DNA from: Sunxiuqinia dokdonensis
GTDB lineage: Bacteria; Bacteroidota; Bacteroidia; Bacteroidales; Prolixibacteraceae
Assembly: GCF_001270965.1 (NCBI RefSeq)
Contig: NZ_LGIA01000041.1
Location: 1-32,318 of the forward strand
DNA: 32,318 nt
Reading direction: 5' to 3'
Position numbers and translations under genes: made by a program. The notes under the pieces were generated by a model, which was not told the DNA's origin, ran no database searches, and saw only the letters and a program-made list of their open reading frames with translations. This document shows, one piece after another, positions 24,379-31,810 of the stretch; the stretch's first letter is position 1; the number at the start of each line of letters is the position of its first letter.

Positions 24379-24939
24379 TTAATAGATAGTTTTTTTCACA
24401 TTTTCAAGTTCTTCTATAAAAACATTCATATTAGAAGATGGATTATCCAGGAGACTTAGTTTTTTTGCTCGTTCACACGCTTTAGTACAATTTTCTGACA
24501 ATCTAATTTCAAGTTGAGCATCAATAGCTCCTTTTTTGTAGGTATTTCTGTTCCTATTGCTCAATTCCCGAATACAATTAGCCGTTGTTATGTGTGCTGT
24601 CTGAGTTTTATAGTGAAGCAAGAACCACAATTCAATAGACGGATTTGATGCTATCAATATCGTAGATTTTATGGATTTAAGTTTTTCTAAAACTTGTATT
24701 ACATCCGCATCATACATCAAAAAATCCTTGTCTTTGTCATGAGTGGGTTTGCCTTGCTTGCTATTTTTAATTATTCGTTGTGTTATTTTATTCCCGACTA
24801 TTTTAGATACGATTTCAATCGGAATTCTATATTTTGAACGCAGTAAACAAACGTATGCTTCTTCTGTTTCCCCTTCGCAAAACACCCAAAAATGAGGGTT
24901 TATTTTTTTCCCTTTTGATGCATTTCTTTTACTGGCCAT
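24379..24939 (-). CDS. rloB: RloB-like (AbiLii-type) Toprim-related protein
   Basis: About 186 residues from the chosen start MASKRNASKGKK (ATG at 24939-24937); a start at 24972 would overlap the ATPase gene by 44 bases. The N-terminal motif WVFCEGETEEAY is the acidic Toprim-like signature of the RloB family, followed by SKIVGNKITQ, KDKDFLMYDAD and ASNPSIELWFLLHYKTQTA. RloB proteins pair with an AAA/ABC-type ATPase (RloA) and correspond to the AbiL abortive-infection pair. Predicted role: nuclease effector activated on phage infection. It overlaps the ATPase by 11 bases. Confidence 0.88.
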   Translation of the reverse strand: MASKRNASKGKKINPHFWVFCEGETEEAYVCLLRSKYRIPIEIVSKIVGNKITQRIIKNSKQGKPTHDKDKDFLMYDADVIQVLEKLKSIKSTILIASNPSIELWFLLHYKTQTAHITTANCIRELSNRNRNTYKKGAIDAQLEIRLSENCTKACERAKKLSLLDNPSSNMNVFIEELENVKKTIY

Positions 24940-26188
24940 CGAACAATGATTTAATTTTTTCATTCGAATCATTCATGAAAGGAATTGCATCAAAACGACC
25001 TTGCAGATATGCCTTTTCTAAATCCATTGTGTCTCGAAAATCGCTGTAATCGTAAAGCGAATACAAATCAGTTGATCCATCTTGATTTTTATTTGCGAAA
25101 AAGATTTGGTCCTTTCTTACATTCTTCAAATTCAAAAAGCGGGTATTGTGGGTTGTGCATAATAATTGAGCACGGATGCCTGTTCTAAATATATTAAATA
25201 GATATTCGATTATTTTTGGATGCAAACTATCTTCTATTTCATCAATTAAAAGAACCTTATTGTGTTTTACTACATCTAGAATTGTAAGCATTATGAAAAA
25301 TAACTTAATAGTTCCTTGCGATTCTTCTGTAAGGAAATCAAAAGCTGTTGATGGGGAAGCTTTGTGAAACGTTCTTATTTGTAAATAATCTTGAACAACA
25401 TCTTCAACAGTTAATGTCATGGTTTGTGCATCGGCTTTATAATGCTTACCGGCTTTTTTTAATACTTTAATTTTCACATCAATAATATCACTGTCTGCAA
25501 TTTTGATAGCCTCAATTAGTTGTTTTCTGTTTTGGTTCGAAAGCGTTTCAATAGCTGAAGCTCCAAATCCCACATAATCCAATATAAACTGACTATGAAA
25601 ATAATTAAAAATTTCTTTTCCAATCTCTCTATCCATTTGACTGGCACGAGAAATATATAGAGTTTTTTCAGAAGTGTTTTCAGCCACATCCATTGGACGT
25701 TTTATCTGGTCTCCAAAACTGTATTTCTCTTTTTTTGCTTTTCCCAAACGCTCATCGCGGGTAAAAATTTCTTTTATTCTGCCTTTGGGATAGAAATATA
25801 AACTTTCAGAAATGATTTTTTGTTGTGTTAAAGAATACGAATATTCATATTCTATGCCTTTACTTACAAATCGAATAAAATAAGTACTGGGTTTACCACT
25901 ATAACCATTAAACTTAAAGGGTTGAAAATTATAAATCGTATTTTCATTGTGTTGGTGAGATTCAAATACTAAAGCATTACAAAACCGAATAGCTTTTATA
26001 ATATTACTTTTACCAGAGGCATTTGCACCATAAATAGCTATCGTCTTCAAAATGGGGGTTTTATTAAAATCAAACAAATTATTGCTGAGTGCTCTGGCAT
26101 TTGCTGATTTTATATTCGCAGCTCTAAAATCAAGAACTATTTCATCCTTAATAGAGAAAAAATTACCAATCCTAATTTCTAACACCAT
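24929..26188 (-). CDS. rloA: RloA-like (AbiLi-type) ABC/AAA ATPase
   Basis: About 419 residues from the chosen start MVLEIRIGNFFSIKDE (ATG at 26188-26186), the usual beginning for this family; the frame is open to 26284, but those 32 codons look non-coding. Walker A is YGANASGKSN, the ABC signature region FLTEESQGTIKLF, Walker B VLLIDEIEDSLHP, and a switch His lies in LLCTTHNT. The central part would be a coiled-coil/insert region. Related to the OLD, Septu and RloA ATPases that sense infection and control a partner nuclease. Together with RloB it forms a two-gene defence cassette between repeated sequences. Confidence 0.9.
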   Translation of the reverse strand: MVLEIRIGNFFSIKDEIVLDFRAANIKSANARALSNNLFDFNKTPILKTIAIYGANASGKSNIIKAIRFCNALVFESHQHNENTIYNFQPFKFNGYSGKPSTYFIRFVSKGIEYEYSYSLTQQKIISESLYFYPKGRIKEIFTRDERLGKAKKEKYSFGDQIKRPMDVAENTSEKTLYISRASQMDREIGKEIFNYFHSQFILDYVGFGASAIETLSNQNRKQLIEAIKIADSDIIDVKIKVLKKAGKHYKADAQTMTLTVEDVVQDYLQIRTFHKASPSTAFDFLTEESQGTIKLFFIMLTILDVVKHNKVLLIDEIEDSLHPKIIEYLFNIFRTGIRAQLLCTTHNTRFLNLKNVRKDQIFFANKNQDGSTDLYSLYDYSDFRDTMDLEKAYLQGRFDAIPFMNDSNEKIKSLFDGQ

Positions 26189-26342
26189 TTTAACATTCGT
26201 ATTTGTAATTATTTTACAAATATAGATAATAAAATGATTAAAATACATAGAACTCCCTTTTTTAATCTTCATTTCATAATACACCTCACAATCAACTATT
26301 TAACATCACCTGTCATTCTTTGCCTTGTTTCGTTAAGGGGAT

Positions 26343-26383
26343 CCTGACAGCCCTCTCAATAACTACTGCTGACCAATGTACAA
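26343..26383. repeat. 41-bp leader repeat, copy A
   Basis: The first 19 bases (CCTGACAGCCCTCTCAATA) and the last 9 (AATGTACAA) are identical to 27674-27714, with seven differences in between and no gaps. It lies upstream (on the - strand) of the RloA gene, so it may be a shared promoter or leader, or a recombination boundary. Confidence 0.75.
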
Positions 26384-26589
26384 ACTGTGAGCAGACCGCA
26401 AGCACCCTCTGCATCAACCCGCATCCCTAAAAATTCTGGAATTACCAAGACTGGAATGCCTTCCACAACGTCAACGCAAATTCCCCAAAAAACCAAGGGT
26501 TGATCCTTCGTCGATCTACCGCTCATCTATACTCACGCCTCCATGGGGGGGCCAGGTCATTGGCAGGTTTCTTTTGGAACCCCAGGAAA

Positions 26590-26752
26590 CCAACCCATTT
26601 TAAAACATTGGTGAACTCATGCAATTTTGTAACCTGCACCAGGCCGGAAGCTTACGTATAACAAAGGCGGTTGCTTTAATGGGATTGCCGTGGCTACAAG
26701 GTCAGAATTACAAATCCTGACCGGCCACCTTGATCAATGTTGGTACAAATCC
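26590..26752. repeat. 163-bp cassette-boundary repeat, copy 2
   Basis: Nearly identical to copy 1, 2389 bases away, including the complete imperfect hairpin (26689-26728). It ends 67 bases beyond the 3' end of the KilA-N gene. The 200 bases before it (26390-26589) are not repeated and contain no gene. Confidence 0.9.
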
Positions 26753-26819
26753 AGAAAAACAGATTATCCACATAGCCTGCGTTTCCTTTTGGTGACTACC
26801 AAATCACCAGTTAAGAGAT

Positions 26820-27587
26820 TTATTTTAGCAATTTTCGGCTTTCAACATCCTGGAGTATGCCCATTTGTTGGATGGCTATTTGATTTAGTTTGATTAACCG
26901 CTCTTTCTGAGGAACTTTTTCATTAATAAATCCAGCATTCAGGTTTTCCATGTTTGACCGGCAAATCAACTCATTGATTGAAGCGTAATCCCTAATATTT
27001 CCTTTCAAGTCCGTATTTTTCTCACGCCATTGCTTTGCAGTCATACCAAACAGGGCGACATTCAAAACATCCGCTTCGTTGGCGTAGATTATTGAAGTTT
27101 GGGCCGGTGAAAGTTCCTGTGGTATAAGATTCTGCTTGATGGCATCGGTATGGATATGGTAATTCAACTTTGCCAGTTCACGTTTTGCTGTCCAGCCAAG
27201 TTGCTTTTGTTCTTCCTCCTTAAGCCGTTGAAACTCATTGATCAAATATAACTTGAAGGGGACACTGATTGCTGAACCAAATTCGAATGCAATATCTTTA
27301 TGGGCATAAGTACCGCCATATTTGCCTTTTTTAACGATTATCCCAACAGCATTTGTTTTTTCAATCCATTCAGAAACACTTAAAACAAAACTTGGCAAAC
27401 CAGCTTGCGTTTTAAAGTGGTCAAATTCGACCACTTTAAAACAAGGATTATTGATTTGCTCCCATGTACCTAAAAACTCCAACGTGTATCTGTTTCTTAA
27501 CCAATTTTTTATTACATCGGCGGCACGACTTGCACTTCCTTTCGCATTTGCCATATCGGTAAGTGAAATGTAGTCCTGCTCAGCCAC
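26820..27587 (-). CDS. KilA-N domain protein, N-terminus probably truncated by a nonsense codon
   Basis: A 255-residue DNA-binding protein of phages and mobile elements. The KilA-N domain is about 1-110: QDYISLTDMANAKGSA, VIKNWLRNRYTLEFLGTWEQ, and IVKKGKYGGTYAHKDIAFEF. The C-terminal part is helical (FQRLKEEEQKQLG; NYHIHTDAIKQNLIP; ADVLNVALFGMTAKQWR). Translation would begin at GTG 27587, yet the codons just upstream (KINVKD, TAA at 27606-27608, EITIISVA) look like the beginning of such proteins, which normally start about 20 residues earlier. So the true start has probably been lost. Role unknown, possibly regulation or defence. Confidence 0.82.
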   Translation of the reverse strand: MAEQDYISLTDMANAKGSASRAADVIKNWLRNRYTLEFLGTWEQINNPCFKVVEFDHFKTQAGLPSFVLSVSEWIEKTNAVGIIVKKGKYGGTYAHKDIAFEFGSAISVPFKLYLINEFQRLKEEEQKQLGWTAKRELAKLNYHIHTDAIKQNLIPQELSPAQTSIIYANEADVLNVALFGMTAKQWREKNTDLKGNIRDYASINELICRSNMENLNAGFINEKVPQKERLIKLNQIAIQQMGILQDVESRKLLK

Positions 27588-27673
27588 TGAGATAATGGTA
27601 ATCTCTTAGTCTTTTACATTGATTTTTGCTATAACCAGTTCTATTTTGTCCTGTATAATTTAGTATCACAGAG

Positions 27674-27714
27674 CCTGACAGCCCTCTCAATATTTATTGC
27701 CCATAAATGTACAA
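27674..27714. repeat. 41-bp leader repeat, copy B
   Basis: Ungapped match to 26343-26383 with identical ends. It lies 87 bases upstream of the GTG start of the KilA-N gene, in the same orientation to its gene as copy A is to RloA. Confidence 0.75.
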
Positions 27715-27844
27715 GTTTAACAAAGATCGAAAGGCATCGCCATCCCCCCAAATCTCTCAAAGTTCTCCGAACATTTTGGAGAAACTATGAAAGTGGATAC
27801 AGCAGTTTTACAGGAGACAAGACTGGGTTTGCCGGATGCTTACA

Positions 27845-28777
27845 TTAGTTGCAATTGCCTGAACCGATCCATTCAAATTCTTCTTTTATCATAACTGTTG
27901 CTCCCGTAACTGGGAACTCAATTAACCCCTGATTTATATTTTTACCAGCTCCCTTAATCTGGATTGCAATACAGAACGGAAAGCGAGGGATGACCGATTG
28001 CAGAATAGCGATCCTTTTCTCTTTCGACATATTCAAAGGTGCAGGGAATCCGACACCCGAAATTTTATAACAATCAATAAATTAGGGGTCGATAAAGGCG
28101 AGTCCAACTCCGACCGCACCAATCGGAAGGACACTCAACCCGCCTACTGCTATCGAAACTCCAATGACCCACTGCACTCCCTTACCCCCGTCAAAGCTAA
28201 ACAAGCGATTCATAAAACTTTGTTTATCTTCGACAATTGCATCTACTTTCTGAGGAAGCTGCAGTGATACAATATAGTCACCAAGAGCGACAAAGCTCTT
28301 CTTCGTAGATTCAATAATAACCGCACCATTTTTCTTTGACCAGGAAAGTGCCTTGGTAAAGTACTCCCGAATAAAATTCCGTCTGGGGCTTAGGGCAATC
28401 TCATAATCACTGTCTCCAAAGCTCCCGGCAATTGCTTCCTCAACTGAGGGCTCGATAGCCTCATCCGCAATAATTAAAAGGCGATCAAGGCTCTGTAACT
28501 CCCGGAAAATTCCACGAAGGTTTGAGATGATTTCATCCGCAGGTAGTGATTCCTGATCGGCATGATCTTCCAAAACTATGCGACTGAGGAAGCGGATATG
28601 CTCATCGCTACCTTGAGCCGCAAAATCCAACAATCTCATCAAATTATCGGGAATGGCGAATCGAAAAGATGAATTGAACCGGAAAGCGCCAGATGCTATA
28701 TAATAAAGCGAAGATGGACCGGGGATAATCCAGTCTGGTTCATGTGTGCCAATCCTAATATCCAAGTCTCGTTTCAT
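27845..28777 (-). CDS. Unrecognised protein, 231 codons, with in-frame continuation past a TAA
   Basis: From ATG 28777 the frame gives 231 residues ending GVQWVIGVSIAVGG then LSVLPIGAVGVGLAFIDP and TAA (28082-28084). The first half is acidic and helical (MRLLDFAAQGSDEHIRFLSR; LQSLDRLLIIADEAIEPSVE); the last 30 residues are hydrophobic, a probable membrane segment. Immediately after the TAA the same frame stays open for 78 more codons to 27845 (FIDCYKISGVGFPAPL, CIAIQIKGAGKN, VTGATVMIKEEFEWIG), which reads like real protein. So either two products or one 310-residue gene broken by a nonsense codon. No family recognised; a membrane-acting effector is only a guess. Confidence 0.5.
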
Positions 28778-28960
28778 TGGTTTGAATTTTTATCTTACTA
28801 TTTGATTCTCCCACTGGCTGGGCTTGCTCTCTAAGGCATTCAGAGCAAATTTTATGTATTGTCGTGGCAAACTGCCAGCTTCCCCGTTTCCGCTTCGCTA
28901 AACCGAGGGGGAGCAGGCGCTGAATAACCCTGAACCCGTATAAGATGGAATCCCTCGAAT

Positions 28961-29650
28961 TTACTTTTTAGCAGCAGCCAGCATATCCAGCAGCAGTTTA
29001 ACTGCCTTGGGCCCGGCACAAAGTGCGAGGTCTTTCAACGCGTCAGCCCACTGAAGCCCCCACATCAGCGAATCGCCCATTTGATCTTTCTGATCCCATA
29101 ATTCCGCGATCCGACGGCGGTATTTCTCATAACAGGGCGGATGGGTGGTTGTTCCGCCGGTGGGACCGTCTTCCGGTATGGCCGTTCCCCCGGGGCCAGT
29201 TGTCGTTCCACCACCCGGAACACCTTCACCCATGGTGCTGTTCTTTTGAGCCAATGCCTTGATGAGCTCAGCGGTATTGCCGATCATGTCATTGATGGTC
29301 GATAACGCGGAAAGGGACTGTTCCGAGCCGAGCGAATTGCTGAGCCGGTTTCGCATGACGTTCGATTGTTCCATCAAGTCGGCGGTGGCATTAAAAATAC
29401 GTACCTCAGCCTGCACCATTTGGGCTTCACTCTGCCGACGGCTTAGGTTGGCGTTCAGAAATGCACGATCGAAAGCATTTCCGTCAATCAGTTCTTTTAG
29501 TACCAACTCGAGTGCATCTTCCATGAGCTTAGCATCAAAATATTCGGCATAGGCATCTACCAGCTGGATGTCGTACCTGCTTTTCCACTGGCTGATCTGT
29601 TCTTTGGTAAACGGGGTGTCGTCCGGGTTTCTTTTCGTTGCCATAAGCAT
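28961..29650 (-). CDS. Unrecognised protein with Gly/Thr/Pro-rich linker
   Basis: A 229-residue protein (227 if it starts at the ATG at 29644, MATKRNPDD). Residues about 15-125 are helical with repeated Leu/Glu/Asn positions (LVLKELIDGNAFDRAFLNA; QAEVRIFNATADLMEQSN), suggesting a coiled coil or helical bundle. A low-complexity linker (about 143-173, rich in GGTTT and PGG) joins a C-terminal helical domain (CYEKYRRRIAELWDQKDQMG; DMLAAAKK). No signal peptide. It is encoded 183 bases before the other unrecognised gene on the same strand, so they may form a pair. Confidence 0.55.
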   Translation of the reverse strand: MLMATKRNPDDTPFTKEQISQWKSRYDIQLVDAYAEYFDAKLMEDALELVLKELIDGNAFDRAFLNANLSRRQSEAQMVQAEVRIFNATADLMEQSNVMRNRLSNSLGSEQSLSALSTINDMIGNTAELIKALAQKNSTMGEGVPGGGTTTGPGGTAIPEDGPTGGTTTHPPCYEKYRRRIAELWDQKDQMGDSLMWGLQWADALKDLALCAGPKAVKLLLDMLAAAKK

Positions 29651-29909
29651 TCCATGTTTAAGTTAACAATCCGGTTGAACTACAAAATACTACTTTCATG
29701 TCTTTTTATACAATATACGACATATTGATCCGAAAATCAATCGCATAGAACGCTTATTCTTCCCCATTCCTGAAATGTCAAGCCTTAAAAGAATCATATG
29801 ACAGCCGACAACCAATGCCAGGGCACATTCCGGATATCAGAAAACATGGGCACCTTTCTGCGAATCCTCCTTGTCCCTTCTCCGGAAATCCTAAGTATCT
29901 TTTGAAAAA

Positions 29910-29997
29910 AAGTACTTCAACTTGTCAGAAAAAGTATTTCATCTAAACAGGAAAAGTACTTTATCTTTTCCCGAAAAGAAGCTTAACTTTTTCGAAA
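29910..29997. repeat. 22-bp tandem array A
   Basis: Four consecutive units starting at 29910, 29932, 29954 and 29976, all exactly 22 bases, each opening AAGTAC or close to it and ending CAGAA, AGGAA, CCGAA or CGAAA. A partial unit precedes them at about 29893. Units are diverged, so this is not a recent expansion and not a CRISPR array. Confidence 0.75.
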
Positions 29998-30016
29998 GGC
30001 TCGGTTTCCCTTTTAA

Positions 30017-30125
30017 ATGACCGAACCTCCCCGCTTCCATTTATTGTGGCACAATTACACCGAAATATCCAGCTGGCATAACTTCGAGCGTTTTATCTTG
30101 CGTCATTCCGGTGCAGGCCGGAATC
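30017..30125. repeat. Dispersed ~100-bp repeat, copy a
   Basis: Shares GTGGCACAAT, ACACCGAAATA, CTTCGA/G-CGTTTTATCT and TGCGTCATTCCGG with 31640-31756, in the same order and nearly without gaps, and its first part also with 31931-32013. It sits between the two 22-bp arrays. Confidence 0.8.
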
Positions 30126-30128
30126 TGC

Positions 30129-30348
30129 CAGAAGGTAGCCAAGCCTGCAGACGTGTGTAGCAAAATCTGGGCACGTCTGCGGCTAAACCTGCGTAGGTCT
30201 CCAGCCAAATCTGCACATGTGCGCAATGAAATTTTCACACACTGTAAGCAGTGCTTCGATACGTGTGCAGTTTTACCTCAATACGTGTGAAAATATACGC
30301 GCGTGCTTATGGAGATTTACTTCTGTACGTGTGTAATATATGCCGGCA
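30129..30348. repeat. 22-bp tandem array B, about ten units
   Basis: Ten units of exactly 22 bases begin at 30129 and every 22 bases to 30327. Columns 1-10 have consensus ACGTGTGNAG, most columns agreeing in 7 to 9 of 10 units, and columns 13-18 favour AAAYCT. Exact ACGTGTG occurs at 30151, 30261, 30283 and 30327, all multiples of 22 apart. The unit at 30107 also fits weakly. Confidence 0.75.
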
Positions 30349-30390
30349 CGCATACCGGATGGCCAGATTTCTTTCGGAAAACCCAGCAAG

Positions 30391-30541
30391 CCAACCCATT
30401 TTTAACGTAGTGTGAATTCATGCTGTTTTGTGTGCTATGCCAGGGCGGATGCTTACAGCATCCTTTAACGATTGTTGTTGCAAACGGCTGCCACCTCGCC
30501 CCTCGTCACCGCTTCGCCATGACAAGGGGTAGACCGGGTGG
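30391..30541. repeat. Diverged copy 3 of the cassette-boundary repeat plus terminal hairpin
   Basis: CCAACCCATTTT at 30391, TTTTGTGTGCTATGCCAGG, GGATGCTTAC and ATTGTTGTTGCAAA follow the order of copies 1 and 2, but their ~75-base hairpin section is missing. Directly after it, a different imperfect hairpin has the same plan: CCACC (30491), CCCCTCGTCA (30499-30508), an 11-base loop, TGACAAGGGG (30520-30529) and GGTGG (30537-30541). It ends at the stop codon of the AbiEi-like gene. Confidence 0.6.
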
Positions 30542-30543
30542 TA

Positions 30544-31341
30544 TCATAAATCGCTTTCCAATTCAGTATTGATATTGATTTTCCAATCGGGGTCAGTTAT
30601 TCCTTTATTCCTGACATTCTTCAATAGTTGAACCGTTTGTATTTTTTTTTCTTTTAATGCTCGCTTTACGGCAACAGCCAATTTCTCATTTCCTATCTCC
30701 TTATCGATAAGATAACCCAATCGCTGGATAGAGCTTGTTACAGAATAGTTTCGTGCCACCCTTGTTAAATCTGACGGCTTCATTTCTTCTATCAGTTCTT
30801 CCAGTATTGTGAAAGCCCGGTTTATACCAAGATTTCCGTAAGTCAGCAAATCAAGCGCAGTCAATTCAGGTGATGAAACATTGATATATCCTGCATCTGT
30901 TTTCATTTGGATAATATCATTTTCTGACCAGTCCTGCTTGACATAGAAATTTACGGTCAACTTTTGATTCCTTATATCCCTTAGTGCCGGCTTTTCAGTA
31001 ATCACATAGTATTCCATTGGCTGTTGGTGACCAGCACCAAACAAAGCAGCTGCAGAGAATAGTCCCACGTAATATTTTTTCTCAAGTGTAAGCATCAGAT
31101 CGTCGATAAACAAATTCGGGGGTATCATGCCCTGTCTGGAATATTCAGGTGTAATAATTGCAAAAAAGCCACGACGAATCGGAGCAATTTTATTTTTATT
31201 CTTTAACCGAAAAAGTGCCTGATTCAACGCATTGCCAGAAAGGCCCAGTTGTTGCTTTACTTCATCCAAACCAAAAGAATATCTCCCTTTTGCCCGAATA
31301 TCACTAACAAGATTCTCTAATGTTAAAAACTGAGTCTCCAT
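30544..31341 (-). CDS. abiEi: AbiEi-type antitoxin/transcriptional repressor without its toxin
   Basis: A 265-residue protein of the AbiEi antitoxin family. The N-terminal winged helix is about 12-60 (YSFGLDEVKQQLGLSGNALN, ALFRLKNKNKIAPIRRGFFA), followed by IITPEYSRQGMIPPNLFIDD, YYVGLFSAAALFGAGHQQP and SSPELTALDLLTYGNLG, all usual for the family. AbiEi represses its own operon and neutralises AbiEii, a nucleotidyltransferase toxin normally encoded directly downstream and overlapping. Here the 3' side holds only repeat DNA for about 900 bases, so the toxin is absent. The protein is intact and may be an orphan regulator or anti-toxin. Confidence 0.88.
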   Translation of the reverse strand: METQFLTLENLVSDIRAKGRYSFGLDEVKQQLGLSGNALNQALFRLKNKNKIAPIRRGFFAIITPEYSRQGMIPPNLFIDDLMLTLEKKYYVGLFSAAALFGAGHQQPMEYYVITEKPALRDIRNQKLTVNFYVKQDWSENDIIQMKTDAGYINVSSPELTALDLLTYGNLGINRAFTILEELIEEMKPSDLTRVARNYSVTSSIQRLGYLIDKEIGNEKLAVAVKRALKEKKIQTVQLLKNVRNKGITDPDWKININTELESDL

Positions 31342-31438
31342 TTATAATCTATTTGCGTTAAACTACTATTTTCGTAATAGATCGCAAATTAAATCATTAC
31401 ATTGAAATTTCAAAGGATTTACCCGCCTATCTATCTTA

Positions 31439-31563
31439 CTATGTTATAATTTGAACCTGCGAAAGCCAAACCATTTCTTCTTCCAAACGAACATCAATTT
31501 TAGTTTGTCCGTCTTCGGTCTGATTGATAATGTAGTATTTCTGAATTTGCCATATGATATATG
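31439..31563 (-). pseudogene. N-terminal remnant of a RhuM-family (virulence/Fic-associated) gene
   Basis: The ATG at 31563 gives MANSEIL and then goes out of frame; one frame over, the sequence continues QTEDGQTKIDVRLEEEMVWL SQVQ before a TAG at 31439. Expected RhuM proteins begin with a short MxNxEIxxYQT segment, then DGxTxIxVxLEDETVWLTQxQMAELF. So about 35 codons with one frameshift remain, cut off inside the first helix-turn-helix. A dead cargo gene at a former cassette position. Confidence 0.65.
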
Positions 31564-31639
31564 TGTTCCACACTTCTCAGCTTATCTTTCTGAACTTTCC
31601 GGTATAAGTTTTTAAACTTCTCAGCAGATATTCTACACT

Positions 31640-31756
31640 GGCTCCATATGACCAGCGAACCTCCTCTGCCATTTACTGTGGCACAATGACACCGAAATAC
31701 CAGGCTGCCACAACTTCGATCGTTTTATCTTGCGTCATTCCGGCGCAGGCCGGTAG
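31640..31756. repeat. Dispersed ~100-bp repeat, copy b
   Basis: Begins GGCTCCATATGACC like copy c and contains the whole block shared with copy a through CATTCCGGCGCAGGCCGG. It precedes the degenerate array at 31811. Confidence 0.8.
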
Positions 31757-31810
31757 CTGTTGGCTGGTATCACCATTTCCAGAATATCAGACTTTATCAT
31801 AGCCAAATAA

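Larger units (their letters stand above)
29651..30543. other. 893-bp gene-free repeat region
   Basis: No credible gene: the short - strand frame at 30041-30238 is formed by repeat DNA. The region holds an array of 22-bp units (29910-29997), a ~100-bp dispersed repeat (30017-30125), a second 22-bp array (30129-30348), a diverged copy of the 163-bp repeat (from 30391) and a terminal hairpin (30491-30541). It lies where the toxin partner of the AbiEi-like gene would be expected. Confidence 0.7.

Noticed and set aside
10258-28084. Genetic-code reassignment of TAA
   Set aside because: Many well-defined genes here end properly at TAA, including the CusB-like adaptor, the P1B ATPase and hydE, so general reassignment is not credible.
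30041-30238. Coding frame of 65 codons on the - strand
   Set aside because: It spans the dispersed repeat and the 22-bp array, whose period is not a multiple of three, so the frame is accidental.
29888-30348. CRISPR array
   Set aside because: The period is exactly 22 with no invariant repeat separated by unique spacers; the whole unit is degenerate.
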